In this document: positions 1 to 13,639 of the stretch, piece by piece | Position numbering within the stretch: position 1 is the stretch's first letter | How the letters are laid out: each line of letters begins with the position of its first letter | NCBI GenBank assembly: GCA_032718865.1 | Contig: JALUTQ010000005.1 | Span: 1,674,001 to 1,738,000 of the forward strand | From: Tilletia caries | Lineage: Eukaryota > Basidiomycota > Exobasidiomycetes > Tilletiales > Tilletiaceae | Direction: 5' to 3' | Length of the DNA stretch: 64,000 bases | Notes under the pieces: model-generated | What the model was told of the DNA's origin: nothing | Seen by the model: only the letters and a program-made list of their open reading frames with translations | Databases searched by the model: none | Program-made: the position numbers and the translations under genes

Positions 1-551
1 AGGGTGAGCCTTTCCCACCCCTGACAGCGCTTCCCATTCAGATTCGGCTGATTGCTCTGCTCTGCTCCTCTCATTTTCTGCTTCTGGATCAGCTGGTGGC
101 AAGCCCAGCATTCAACCGAGCGGTGGCTCGGATGCTGCACGAGGTCGACCATCTTCCGCATCGGATCAATGGCCGGCAAGTCCCGCCCTACCATCCCCCC
201 GTCGGATCACAGTTCGATGTGCCACACCCCGACCATGGCGAGCCGCACGACGAACCCGATCCGTTTGCCCAGAAACAGGGCAGTCAACGATCAGCAACAT
301 CGTCCCCACACTCGCAAGACTTCGGCTCATCGTCTGGCGGGTTTCGTCCTCGATCGAAGTTACGGACCACGCACGAGGATGAAGATCAGAGTCGAACTGA
401 GGCGAGAAGATCGTCGCCTCATGTCGATGCTGATCAGACACGCGGAAGTTCATCATCACCTCGGTCGGGTCCTGCTCAAGACGAGAGCCCATCGGATCGT
501 CTTGCGCGGGAGCTTCGCGAGATTCAAGATCAGCTGCGAGGCAAGTCATGA
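1..551 (+). CDS. 3' end of an unrecognised protein gene (partial)
   Basis: The last coding exon of a gene that begins left of the window. A GTGAGC donor at position 4, a CTGAT branch-like site and a pyrimidine tract ending in CAG at 92 suggest an intron at 4-92, with the final exon at 93-551 ending in TGA. The readable C-terminus (about 152 residues) begins LVASPAFNRAVARML, has an HEVDHLPHRINGRQ stretch, then a Ser/Asp/Arg-rich low-complexity region and a short charged helix-like tail (SDRLARELREIQDQLRGKS). I do not recognise the family. The frame is also open across the proposed intron, so read-through cannot be excluded. No membrane segment is visible in the retained part. Confidence 0.5.
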   Translation, partial: GEPFPPLTALPIQIRLIALLCSSHFLLLDQLVASPAFNRAVARMLHEVDHLPHRINGRQVPPYHPPVGSQFDVPHPDHGEPHDEPDPFAQKQGSQRSATSSPHSQDFGSSSGGFRPRSKLRTTHEDEDQSRTEARRSSPHVDADQTRGSSSSPRSGPAQDESPSDRLARELREIQDQLRGKS

Positions 552-1034
552 CGAGGAACGGCCGTACGCTTCTCCTTGTCAGTCTGGGCCCACACCGAGA
601 GGTTCGGAGCAACTGGCTGCCGAACTCATTCTCAGACAGCATTCCACATACACGATGCATCACCCACCCCTCTCACACATATATAGCATTCCCGTTGTAC
701 CCCCTTGTACTTCTATCGCCAACTCCGACCATTCGAAAGGCCGCATACAGCCGCCCTGTGTCTGAGTTTGAGCGAGTTGTTTGTCAGAGTGATGTCCCAC
801 GTGGTTGCGCTGCCAGGTGTTGGTGTGGCGAGTGGTGTGGGCACGTGGCGTGTTGTTCTGAGTCTGTGCGGCTTTGGAAGACCCGCGTTCGCCTCGCCTC
901 CTTCCTTCGCGCACTCGTCCTTCTTAACACACACCCTCACCCTCACCCTCACCCTCACCTCCCTTCCCATTCCCCTTCCATACACGTTCCTTTCCTTCTC
1001 CCTCCCCCCCATACCTTCCTAGTCTTCCCATACC
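552..1034. promoter_or_regulatory. Intergenic region and promoter of the UDP-galactopyranose mutase gene
   Basis: No convincing gene. It holds the 3' UTR of the preceding gene and the upstream region of the mutase gene. From about 895 the strand is strongly C/T-rich and includes a (CCCTCA)n run at about 931-957, followed by pyrimidine-rich sequence up to the ATG at 1035. Pyrimidine tracts just before the start are common in fungal promoters and 5' UTRs. Confidence 0.4.
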
Positions 1035-3111
<2,077 letters not shown>

Positions 3112-3968
3112 TTCCTCCTTTTCCCCCCTTCTTTCCGCGGATCCATACACTCCCACCACGGCGCGCGGTTTCTGTGAGGGAGGTTTCATTCTTCACGCAT
3201 CTCCCTGTCGGAACCCGTCTTACATGGAACGGACAATTTCCAGGCACCCCCTCCTTCTGGCTCCTCCCTTTTATTCATTCTTACCTATCCGTTTTTACTC
3301 TTCTCACTCTCGACGTTGGAATAACACTTTCTTCTGTCCTAGAATCAACGCTGCGCCCCGGAGCGGCGAGAGAAACTTGATGAGCGTTCGTCCCGGTCGT
3401 CCTTGATCGAAAACAACAGGAGAGCAGGAGCATCCCCGACAGCATCTCAAAGGCCTTGGCAAGTATGAAGCGTGAAGAGGAGAAGTATCGATATGTGCCC
3501 CCCGAAGGGCGATGCATTTTTTGTGTTGAGGTGATGATAGTGAGTACAAGAAGGCAAATATGGGGATGGTCGAGCAAAACTGAGTAAATGGATGTTATCT
3601 ATATACCATGAGAGTAAGAGGTTGTGGGCGATCCGTATGGAGGAGAGGCAGCCGGGGCAGTATAGTAGTAAAGTCGGGCCACGGGGCCAAGGAAGTCGAA
3701 GGAGAGAGTTTTCGTTCAATCGTGAAGCGTAAAGGAACACCGCCAACCCCCGGCGGCCCGAACGTCTTTTGGTCGATACAGTTAAAGCGAAGTTTGGAAA
3801 AGGAAAGGGGAGATCCGAGAGAGAGTTGGAGTAGTAGAGTTTGGGTCAGGGCGGCGGGCGGGGGCGGGTCGCTTGACGTACTCGTACTGTCGGCAGTAGC
3901 GAGGGGGGTTTGGGGTCGAGGCGGCCACCGATGTTGAATTAGACCTGCGCGGGCGATGTCCGCTCGGT
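3112..3968. other. Convergent intergenic region
   Basis: About 0.85 kb between the stop of the mutase gene (+) and the stop of the GRAM-domain gene (-). It probably holds both 3' UTRs. Reading frames here are short, overlapping on both strands and without family resemblance. No repeat or RNA gene was recognised. Confidence 0.4.
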
Positions 3969-6900
3969 TCACGGAGTGGGTCGAGCAGCTTCATACTTTA
4001 CTCCAGACTGAAAGACCGAGCAAGAGGGACAGGGTAAAAGTCAGTGAGTGTGGATAGGACGTGCAACGTCCGTACCTGTGCCATCACGATTCCAGACATA
4101 CCTGTGCCAGTGACAGAGAGGACTGCAAGAGAAGCGATCAGACAGGAAGAAAGGCAGACCAAAGAGAGAGGTCAGTCAGCCCGCAAAGCCCTCTACGAAC
4201 AGATCCTCGACAAACTCACTCAGATTAAAAGCATCATCCCGATGACTCATATTCGAGAAATGCATCGACTTCCCATCCCTCTTCCGAATCTTAAGCCCCT
4301 GAAACCCAAACAGCCTGAAATTATTCGTCTTCACCAACCCAGCAATCTCGTCCAACTCCGTCTTGCACGTCTTCCGCGAGTTCGAGGGTCGGGTCGAATG
4401 CAGCGCCACGAAGTAGATCATCTTCGTCGTCACGTGCAGGTGGCCGGGAACGGTGTGGTGTTGGCAGAAGAAGGAGGAGAGCTTCTTGCCGCGTTGGGCT
4501 TCTTTGGCTTGTTCGGCGATCATCTCCTTGCGCGCTGCCTCGTCGGAGTCGCCGTCGATGGAGGTCCCGTTGCCGGTGCCGTTCCCGCCCATTGCAAGTG
4601 CGTCAAGGGCAGCCCCGTTCCCGGACGAAGTCGTGCCATCGTGCGCATGTCGCCCGCCGCCTTTACGCGAATGGAAGAGACCGGAGTAGAGATGCGTCTT
4701 GCCTCCTTCCTTCGTACCACCGCGTGACTCCGAGAGCGCCTGGGCTCGCTCGCTGTGCAGCTTGGCATGGCGCTCTCGGAGTATCTTGGAGCCCCACATG
4801 AAGTCGGTGGGTGAGCCCCAGAGCGCCCACCAGATCGGACTCAGCGGTCGGCGGTACCGTGGGTAGTGAGATTGCAGAGGCTGCGGCATCACAAAGGCAT
4901 CGTCAGTCAAAGTGCTCGTGCCGCAAAGCAACACGCTCCCCCAAACTTACAAGGAGGATGAAGAACGTAAGGCCGAGGAAGAAAAGGGCAATCTTCCAGA
5001 CGTAGTGCGCCGGCGCGAACGTGACGAACAAGGTGGCTGTGCAAAGCAAGCTAAACGTCCGCCATGTCGCAGTCGGGTTTCGCCACAAGATCAAGTTCTT
5101 GACCCTGCAAAGTTTCCATGGCGAGGGAAAATTCAATCAGCTCACGTCAAACCTCGAGCGCCGCCCGTGGATCCCAACGCAGAGAAAAGAATCGCTAATT
5201 GTTGACACTCACTTCTCGTGGAAATCAGCTATATCACCCGCAGCGACCTGCGACGCAACCCCATACCGATCAATCCAATGCTTATACAAGTCCAGCAGAT
5301 CAAGCCGACTCCTCCGCCGGAGCTGCTCCGAGAACTTGTCCGCTTCGATACCGCGGGACATCCGTTTGCGCACCTGCTCGTGCAGGAAGCTCTCCGAGGG
5401 CGGGAAGAAGCGGAATTGGAGGATGTAGTACATCAAGGATCTATCCAACAAACAAAAACCTAGCTGTCAGAAACGGGGCGGCCTAAGGTGGATGCCATTC
5501 AAAAAAGAAAACACTCACAGCATGATCGCAGTCGGTATCAAATCCGTATACCACAGCACGAAGTAAATCATAGCAGCCGCACCCGTCCGCCGCGGCTGCT
5601 CCCACCTATACAAACTCCGGACGCCGAAGAGGAACCGCTCCCAGAAGGGCGCGATTATGTACAGTCGCTCGAGATGCGAGCGTAGTTTGCCCTCCCGGTA
5701 CCGGTCGTCCGGTCGGTCGTCGAGTTCTTCGGGGGCGTGCTTCTCGACCATGGCGAGCTGGATGATGGCAGGGAGGGGGGTTCGTTCAGTTTGAGTTCAA
5801 GGAAGGAGGAACCCCTATAATGCCAAGGGGGTTAGAGGGGGTATGAAAGACTCACAATGTATGCAATAACAAAAGCAACAGCATCAACCTGTTCCTCATC
5901 CTCCTTCCCACCGCCCGCGCCACCAGTACCATACCCAGTACCATGCCCACCACCTCCTCCATAATGGCCCACCTCAGAAGAACCACCAGCATCCAACAAA
6001 GCCTTCCCATCCTCATGCTTCACAGCCACACCCTCAATAACCTCCCACCCGTCATCCGTCGCCGTCGTCGTGTTCACCGCTGTCTCGGACCCAGAGCCAA
6101 CAGGAGCACCCGCGACGTCCGGGAAGAGCGGCGTAAAACTGAACCCAGCTGGCGAGTTCGCTGCCGAATGAGAGGGCGTCGTAGGTCGACTCCCACTGCT
6201 CCCGCGTCCGTGTCCGTCCCCTCGCGCACCGGCGGCCCATTTGACATGTGGCGACTCCGGCACGATTGGTCCTGGGAGGGGGGGATTCCCTGATGTGGGT
6301 ATCTGCATGGAGGCGCGTTTGTTGGCTGAAGATATGGCTGGGCTGCCGGACGCGATGGCTGCGGCTGTGGTACCTGTGGGAAGCTGGATCGAGGCGCGTT
6401 GTTTGCCCTCGGAGGTGCTGACAGCGTGTCCAGATGCAGAAGGAGGAGGAGGAGGAGCAGGATGGACAGATGCCCCACCATCATGCTTGCCTCCGTCGTG
6501 TTTAGCAGCGGCACCACTGCTTCCCTTCCTCTTATGCAGAATTAAATGCTTGTCACCGCCACCATGCTTGTCGCCGCCACTCGCATGCGTACCCGGCGTC
6601 CCCGCGACCTGTCCAACCCCCGCGGCCGCCGCAGCGGTACTACTGCCCATCCCCTCCGACCCAGCCTGCCCCTGCAAGATCGCCTGCAATCCGCGATCGA
6701 CATGGGTAAGCACAGTGACCTTCCTCCCCTCCGCGGCCGCGATCTCCGCCTCGTTCGCCGGCACCTTAAAATCCGACCACTGCGGCATCCTCCGACTCGC
6801 CGCACTCGCCGCGCTGACGGGGACCCGAACTTCGCGGGTATGCCGCGAGAAGTTCTTAATGAAGTTGTCCAGTTCGAATTCTTCGAGGTCGAGTAAGGGC

Positions 6901-8384
6901 TTGGAGAGGACGACGTTGGTGTCAGAGCTGAGACCGCCGCCGGAGAGGGAGGACGTTCCGGAGGGGTGGGAGCGCCAGGATTTGATGCTCCGGGTGGAGG
7001 AGATGTCCTGTTCGGCGTTCGTACCGTCCGCCGGCGCGCCGTTGCGAAGTTCGCGCGCGTTCATGGCGACGAGGTCGGCTGGGTACGACGTGCGCACTAT
7101 GCTATCTGTACTACTGGCTGATGAGCTGAAGGAACTCCGACGGGAGAGAGCGCGCGGTGTCGATCCACCGCTACGCACGCGGGAGAAGAAGGGTCTCCGA
7201 CGGACCGTAGCTCCGAAACTGATACTGTTCACGCGCTGCTTTTTCCGCTTGTTGTCGTCATTCGTGCCATCGTGCTTACGGGACGACTTGGGTGAATGGT
7301 GACCAGCAGCAGAACCTTCGCCTTCCGGCCCATACTCGAATGCAGCGAGCGTTTGATCGTCGAGATAGGTATGTCCGTCATCGTCGTCGTCGTCGTCATG
7401 CTCGCCTGAATCGGAGTCGCTGTCGGAGACGGGCATGCCACACGGGTTCGGCGGCCGAAGGTCCGTGTGCGCGCGTCTAGCCTTGGGCGTGATGGTACCG
7501 TTGCCATTGTGCCCGGACCGAGACGACTTGCGGGAAACGCTTCCGAAGGCACCAGGTAGAGAGCGCGATGGTTTCATGGCGACGGCAACTTCCTGCGCCT
7601 GTGCCTTGGAGAGGGGTCCACCAGGAAGCGCCTTTTGCGCACCGGCAGCCGCAGCAGAAGCGGCAGCAGCAGCGGCGGCCGGGTTGACCTTGGACGCCTT
7701 TCCCGACGGTTTCTCCTTCTCTGCGCGTTTATTTGCCTTGATCTGTTCGCGCTCGAGGGCGGCGCGTAGCTCGGCTGCGGCGAGGAACTGTCCGTACTCG
7801 CCCTCGACAACGGGGGTGTGGCGCCCGGAGCCGTTGCGGGACTTTGTGCTCTTGCTCCTCTTGTGGTGATGGTCGCGGTCTCCAGATTCGGCTTGGTCAT
7901 TGCCGGCGGGGATGGAGGACAGGCCTCCCTTGGTATTGCCCGAGGAGCCCGTGCGTCTTCCGAGCTTGTTGATGAGAGTGGTAAGCTTTGAGGGAGTGGA
8001 GGTCGAGGCTGCTGTTGTTGCGGTGGACGTGCGTTCGTGAGAGGGCTTGGGTGGACTTGCGAAGAGAATGAGTCTGTCGTCGTCGTCTTTGGTCAAAAGC
8101 GTTGGGGACGCAATGAAGGTTGCGCTCGGTTTCTGTAGGCTTGCTGCTGGGGAGAGGGTGTTGCGGGAGAGGAGGATGCCGTGTGCTGGTGCTGGTGCTG
8201 GTGCTGGTGCTGGTGCTGATGAGAGGCTCATGCTGGCGGGTGTGGCGCCGTCTGGGTGGTGTACGTCTGGCTGGGGCGGCAGGCTTATATGCAGATTGCG
8301 AGGCGTGTCTGCTGACTGCTGCTGCTGCTGCTGCTGCTGTGTGCCTTGCTCTGGCTGTGTGGCAGCCGGCGTTGAATCGGACAT
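3969..8384 (-). CDS. GRAM-domain multi-pass membrane protein, GRAMD4-like
   Basis: Predicted lipid-binding, organelle-membrane protein. Seven exons (minus strand): 8384-5856, 5757-5519, 5440-5213, 5104-4951, 4880-4220, 4122-4076, 4007-3969; 1298 residues. The first exon (843 aa) is low complexity: polyQ from (CTG)n at about 8313-8340, an Ala-Pro run from (GCTGGT)n near 8186-8218, and many Ser/Gly/Ala tracts. From exon 2 the protein is conserved: hydrophobic segments AMIYFVLWYTDLIPTAIML, LMYYILQF and FVTFAPAHYVWKIALFFLG, the GRAMD4-type motif HEKVKNLILWRNPTATW across the exon 3/4 junction, then a GRAM domain (FFCQHHTVPGHLHVTTKMIY through FSNMSHRDDAFNL). The ATG at 8384 was chosen because upstream sequence, though open to 8858, looks like UTR. 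The last two small exons are tentative; without them the frame ends at 4176. Function is inferred from the family. Confidence 0.8.
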
Positions 8385-9186
8385 CGTGCTGATTATATAT
8401 ATATGAAGGGCTGAATTCGAATCCTTCTGGCTGCGTGCCTGTGTCCGTCGTACGATGGAGGGTCCTGCTGAGTGCTGCGTGCTGCTGTTCCGGATAGCGA
8501 TATCCGAGATGGGAGTCCAGAGTCCAGAGTCGAGACAGTGCAGAAGATGAAGGTCGCGAGTAGCTGAGGAGTGAGTAGTGAGGACTGGCCGATGACCGGT
8601 AATGAACGAGTGACGCTGTCCTTGCGCCTCGGTCAGGGCGGCGGGCGTTGCGCTTGCGCTTGCCACACAGAACACAGAACGTTCGATGGGAAGGGCGTCG
8701 AAGGCGGAAGGGCGTGGCCGAGATCCAGGCTGAGTTTTCTGGAACGTAACTGTTAACTGAGCTGATGAGAGCGAGCTGCAACTGAGATGTGAGATGTGAG
8801 AAGCGCTCAGTTCGCTGCTCAGTGAGTGCGACTGCGGACCTCGAAAGTCGAAGTCCACAAGCTGCTGAAAGCCAAGCGCTGATGAAACGCGGTTTGATCG
8901 ACGGCAACGCGCGAGATAAGATACCGGAATAACACGGGAACTCCAGTCCGGTTCCCTCCGCGCACTACATCACGTCCGGAGCCATGGCCGAAGGGGCGAG
9001 AACCAGGCAGGGGACGAGGAGAGAGCAGTGAGCACACAGCACAGAGCGCACCGTTTGGAATTTCTGCTGCACGCTTGGACCTTGCAACCGATGTCTGAAA
9101 TCTGACGAGCTCAACGTGCCGGCTTCGCGTGAAAAGGGATTGATCCCCCCCTCGCCCAACCCTCGAACCTCCCCAATCCCGCTCGC
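8385..9186 (-). promoter_or_regulatory. Upstream region of the GRAM-domain gene
   Basis: Holds the 3' UTR of UBA3 and the promoter/5' UTR of the GRAM-domain gene, both on the minus strand. An alternating TATATATATA tract lies at about 8393-8404, only 10-20 nt before the chosen ATG, so it is more likely UTR than a functional TATA box. The frame stays open to 8858 without conserved sequence. No other feature recognised. Confidence 0.35.
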
Positions 9187-10359
9187 TCAGCCGCTCCGGA
9201 ACCGAATCCGCAGCGTGAGCTGGAACGGCAAACTCGCATCCGTAACCTCGACCTCGTCATCCTCCTCCAACAGCTCCCCCAGTGTCTTCGCCAGATTCCC
9301 CCGTGTGGCTTCCTCCAGCGGCGGCGGTGCACGGAAGTACAGCGGTCCCTTGGGGCCCGAGAGCGACGGCCGCTTGATTTGTCTGGCACACGGGTGGGAA
9401 AGAGATACATGATGAGCTCAAAGCACAGGGGGAGGACCGTGGGAGATAAGGATGTTCAAACTCACAAATCTTGAAGCTCCAGAAGCATGTCCACCACCCT
9501 CTGCAACGGCCAATCCGGCTGCACCACAAAGTCCCGGCTCTCCCCACCGCACACAGGGCAGTCCGGCCGCTGCTCGTGCTCAAACGTGTACGTGTACACC
9601 CCTTCGTTACCCGTGTACATCATGTAGTTGTTCATGAAGGGAGCACAGGTCGTCGCGATTTTGAAGGCTTCCTGCGTGCAAGCGGCTGGGGGGGAGAGAT
9701 GGTAAGTCAGCACCTCTTGAAAAAGTATCTTCGACTCGGATGATGAGGGTCAAGCTCACCTGCGATGATCGCATTCGTACTGGCAATTGCTGGAATGATG
9801 TTCTTCACAACACCCTGCGTCAGACTCCATGTCACACCTTCGATGTTGAACTCCTTCGCCCGGCCAGCCGCCTTCGTATACAGCCACTCGATATGGTCCG
9901 GGTTATCGTTGTCCAGCTTCTTGTCTGTAGAATTCATGAAGCGGTCAGCTCCAAAGGGAGAGTTACGTTTAGGGAAAACACAAAACATCAAGGAAGACTC
10001 ACCTGGGAACACCTTCGGCCACTCCAACACGCTCGCCCACTCAATACAATGCTCCGGCAACCGCGGCGTATTCGCAATCGTACAAATCGGAAACACAGTC
10101 TGCTTATTCAGCATGTCCAAACTGCACTCGTAGCAACTCGACACCGTCGGCAAGATCACCCGCGCCTGACCCTTGAATCCCTCCGTGCCGCCGTCGATCA
10201 GCGGCTTGAGCGAGTCTGGGTTCGAGGGGTCGACGAGGTTCACTAGGGTCGCGTTGATCCAGCGTCGGGCTTCGACTGAGTCCAGTCCGCAGATCACGAG
10301 GTTGAACTGCATGTAGTACTCGTCGTCCTTGTCTTGGATCTTGCCATGGTAGCTGTGAC

Positions 10360-10390
<31 letters not shown>

Positions 10391-11163
10391 GGTGGGGGGT
10401 TAAGTTTGCGCACGGAGACAGAGAGAGAGATGAGAGTAACGCCCTTTGAAGGGAGAAAACGTACGGCGTGATCCTGACCCCAGGCACTCTCCTCTCCAAA
10501 AACTCAGCTGCAACCGTAGCCTTCGGCCGTCCGACATCCTTATCCCTATTCCAAAAGTCAAAGAATCAGCATAAATCTCCTTGCAAGAGAAACGCGCGCG
10601 CAACGATGGAAGCAAGAAAAGCTCTGCAGGAGTTGAGAAAACGTACCGGAACAAGAACTGCCGATTCAAATTGCTAACATCAATCTCATCCATGTCGATC
10701 ACATGGATGTCCCGAAAGCCAGAGAGCGCCAGGTTGGACAGGATCTCGCAGCCTAGCCCGCCGGCGCCGATGACGAGGACTTTGCATTGGGTTGTTAGGA
10801 AGTCTTTGACGCTGTGTTTCGCACAGGGGTGAGGGAGGGAGAGGAGGGTCAGTTTTGCGCAAAGGTTCTCAGGATGGGGGGAGTGAAATGGCAGGAACAT
10901 ACGTAGCGCCCGCCTGGAATTGTTCGTCAGTATATGCTACACAAGAGACAACGAGAGAATGCGCACCGGTGTCAGCCTTTTCCCCCTCTTCAGTTTGAAC
11001 CCAGCAAGAAACTTCACTCACGTCCCGCCCGGTCGAGAATCTTGTCCAAGTGCCCATGTCGGTCCACCCGTCCCGGTCGGGGTGGAGCTGCATGGGAAGA
11101 GCTCGAGGCGACGGGAGCGCTGGGCGCTACTGGCGCGGGAGCAGGAGCGGCGATGGCGGCCAT
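9187..11163 (-). CDS. UBA3: NEDD8-activating enzyme E1 catalytic subunit
   Basis: Catalytic half of the NEDD8 (Rub1) E1: adenylates NEDD8 and forms a thioester on its own cysteine, then passes it to the UBC12 E2 for cullin neddylation. Eight exons (minus): 11163-11022, 10936-10903, 10811-10647, 10545-10465, 10352-10003, 9924-9760, 9685-9466, 9382-9187; 450 residues versus about 460 in animals. Visible are the nucleotide-binding motif [52 protein letters not shown], the zinc pairs CYEC and CPVC, and the catalytic cysteine in [25 protein letters not shown] and YTYTFE follow, and the C-terminal ubiquitin-like domain is in the last exon. The short exon 2 (34 nt) is required for frame and matches the family's N-terminal spacer. 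The partner (ULA1/APPBP1) is not in the window. Confidence 0.95.
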
Positions 11164-12040
11164 TGCTTCGTTGCCTGGTCACGTATGTAGAGGGAGGGTG
11201 GGCAGATTGGCGGACGTGCTGATGGTTGCGCGCAAGGTGTTGCTGTCTGACGGATGTAACAAAGGTCAGCCGCGGAGTCTTGAGTCTACGAGTATTGAGA
11301 TGTGTCTGTGCTGTGATCATGATCGACACGCGTCGCGCGCACGGTGCACGCGACCGTGTGTGGAAGATTACCCAGACTTTTAGTTCTGGGTTTTTATCGG
11401 CCCCGGCCCCTTACGGCCGTATTGTTCATTGCAACATCAATAGAAATTTTTTTCGCAATTCCGCCTCAAACCTCCTCAGATTTTTTTTTAGAGGGGGGTC
11501 CATTCGATTCTCTGTTACGTGTCCAAATTTCAGCTCATTCGGAGCAGTTTGAGGTGTACTTTATTAGTGACGGAAAGTTGAGCGCGTCGGATTTAGTCCA
11601 TGATCATGGAAATTAGCAGCAAAGCTCTTAACTCCGAAGGCCCGAAACGCCCACCACCACCACTCCCTCACCAGAATCTAGCACTCCCTCACCACCATAC
11701 CATTTCCCTTCCCCCTGCCACCGACGTCTCTCTACAGCAAGTAGCAACGAAGCACATCAAGTTAAGGATTTCCTATCACCATCTGCGCTGCTGAGTGCTA
11801 ACTGTATATCTTTCTTTCCAGTCTCTGTGCTCCTTCCTCTCCTTTTTTCCGCCCACCCTCTAGCGCATCATCACCCTCTCGTGACTCATCTTTTTTCCTC
11901 CCCCTTGATCTCGTCCGGTTGCAGACTCATTCTTCTCTGTAGATTATTATTTTTACACCAGTCTATACGCAATCAAAGAGGAGATGACATGTGTATACAC
12001 CTATGGGCTATGTCTGAGCATGGTCGTATGTAAAATATCA
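11164..12040. other. Upstream region of UBA3, no further gene seen
   Basis: Promoter side of UBA3 followed by AT-richer sequence with homopolymer T runs (about 11448-11495). The open frames are short and unlike known proteins. The change to AT-rich sequence marks the start of the repeat-rich block that continues to 25 kb. Confidence 0.35.
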
Positions 12041-12048
12041 GAGTGACC
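12041..12048. repeat. Left target-site duplication of the CTATAG MITE
   Basis: GAGTGACC, repeated exactly at 12714-12721 on the other side of the element. Confidence 0.85.
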
Positions 12049-12713
12049 CAGGGCTCGGCACGACTATGGGATTTTACGACTATTACGACTATAGCCTCAT
12101 ACGACTATGACTATGCTCCAGAAAATGTAAGACAATAGTCGTCATAGTCGTTAAAAATCTGGTCTAAAATTGATTTTGCGACTATAGTTGGGCAATAGCT
12201 GGACGTCAAGGCTATAGTCGCAGCAAACAATTCGGCTATAGTCCGACTATAGCATGTCATGGTCTGACTATAGCTTGGAGTTGCGACTATAGCCGCAGGC
12301 CCGACCGCCACCGCTATAGTCAGACTATGACATCTATTGCCCATGAAACACTATAGCCAGTCATAGTGCGACTATTATTGTTGGATAGTCGAACCATAGC
12401 CTGACTATATCCGATTTTAGACAATCAAAAGCGACCTACACTATAACTATTTATAGTCTGAAATTTGACGTGCAACTATAGTGCGAAAATTATTGTCCCA
12501 AAGTCCGACTATAGTGGCGCACTGGCGTTCCAATTTTTGGCTATAGTCACACTATAGTGCAAAATTTGGCTGCGCAAAATCCTGCGACTATAGTCGACTA
12601 TGGCACTATAGTCAGACTTGCGACTATGACTATTTCGGATTTTCAAAAAACGCCTACGACTACGACTATGACTATGCCAAAAAACGTGCGACTATAGTCG
12701 GAGCCGAGCCCTG
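12049..12713. mobile_element. hAT-type MITE made of CTATAG palindromes
   Basis: A 665-bp non-coding element with terminal inverted repeats starting CAGGGCTCGGC (left 12049, right complement ending 12713), flanked by a perfect 8-bp duplication GAGTGACC at 12041-12048 and 12714-12721. An 8-bp duplication and a YARNG-type terminus (CAGGG) are hallmarks of the hAT superfamily. The interior is unusual: it is packed with degenerate copies of CGACTATAGTCG and CTATAG in both orientations, so much of the element could fold on itself. It encodes nothing, so it must depend on a transposase elsewhere. The duplication and inverted ends are seen directly; the superfamily is inferred. Confidence 0.85.
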
Positions 12714-12721
12714 GAGTGACC
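12714..12721. repeat. Right target-site duplication of the CTATAG MITE
   Basis: GAGTGACC, matching 12041-12048 exactly. Confidence 0.85.
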
Positions 12722-12753
12722 ACATGCAAATTGCAATCTGTTTTCGACTCGGA

Positions 12754-12812
12754 CTCATGGCGGAGCGGACGAAGGGTAGCGAAGCTACCCTGAGCTTCCG
12801 CGTAGCCATGAG
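12754..12812. repeat. Nested hairpin sequence
   Basis: An outer inverted pair CTCATGGC (12754-12761) / GCCATGAG (12805-12812) encloses a perfect inner stem GGGTAGC (12774-12780) / GCTACCC (12784-12790) with a GAA loop. No gene is attached to it. It may be a terminal structure of an old element. Confidence 0.5.
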
Positions 12813-12821
12813 CGCCTTTGA

Positions 12822-13272
12822 ATCATAACTTGCATCTGTCTGTCATGGCAATCATCGCTGAGAAATGCATTCTACCTTATATAGGGGCCTCAGACAGCTC
12901 TGGTCACTTCCTCCGCCCGACCACGACCATGATGTCCGATATTAGGGGAGACTCTGTCTTTTTTTTTATTTCACGCAATGAAAATGATAGCCATGATCCT
13001 CACGAACACGGGTGTGAAGGGTTGGGAGAGATTGTGTAAGAATCGAGCGAGATTCATAAGGGCAAACTCGGCGGCTACTTAGTACCCCTGCGCGCGACGC
13101 ACATATTCGGCCAGAACTCGACAACGACGCTTCTCACGCGTCTCAGGCTTCACGCACAGCTCAGTCACACGTTCATGTATCGTTCTGCATTAGTAATCAT
13201 GTATGAAAAACGAATGACTATTTAGTATTTACTACAACATGCGCTTCGTACATTAGAATTTGGGCGCTTTTT
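12822..13272. other. Non-coding stretch inside the transposon-rich block
   Basis: AT-richer sequence lying between two strong hairpins. No supported gene, RNA or repeat was recognised. Confidence 0.35.
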
Positions 13273-13328
13273 CTGTCAGTGGGGCGGCGGGGGGGGGCGA
13301 AGCCCCCCCGCCGCCCGTGGATCGACAG
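13273..13328. repeat. Extremely GC-rich hairpin
   Basis: A nearly perfect inverted repeat: a G-run of nine preceded by GGGGCGGC, a CGAAG-containing loop, then the C-rich complement ending CCGCCGCCC. The outer arms CTGTC (13273-13277) and GACAG (13324-13328) extend it. The loop shares the GCGAAGC motif with the hairpin at 12774-12790. It lies just upstream of the DIRS-type element and could mark its edge, but I could not show that. Confidence 0.5.
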
Positions 13329-13639
13329 GTAGTGGAAAGAGGTTTTTTCTTTCATTATGTAGTTACGATGAAATTATTCGATCAAAATTTCAAAACAGAA
13401 ACTGTGGAGAAGTCTGGGTAACGCTCTGGTCACGCCCCGCACGACCAGGTCTGTCACGATCTTTTCACGAGTGCGGCAGACTCGTCCTGACTCCTCTCTT
13501 CCACACTCTTGGAGCTCCGCAGACAGACACATCAAGGTCTGCTGCTACGCTAGCTTTTCTTTGCAGCAACACCTCAAGAGTCCTTCACACTACCTTTCTT
13601 TATTCCTTTCTTCCCCAAAGAGCAGCTTAAGCTCACAGA

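Noticed and set aside
931..957. Telomere-like (CCCTCA)n tract
   Set aside because: Only about four units, internal to a pyrimidine-rich promoter, and not the usual CCCTAA telomere unit.
4176..4219. Stop at 4176 as the end of the GRAM-domain protein
   Set aside because: A perfect GTGAGT donor at 4219 precedes it and two small downstream exons keep phase. Kept only as an alternative.
8385..8858. N-terminal extension of the GRAM-domain protein
   Set aside because: Open frame, but with composition like untranslated DNA and no conserved motif; the Met at 8384 begins the low-complexity style typical of the protein.
12049..12713. Centromere or origin-like palindromic tract
   Set aside because: Clear inverted ends and an 8-bp target duplication show a transposable element.
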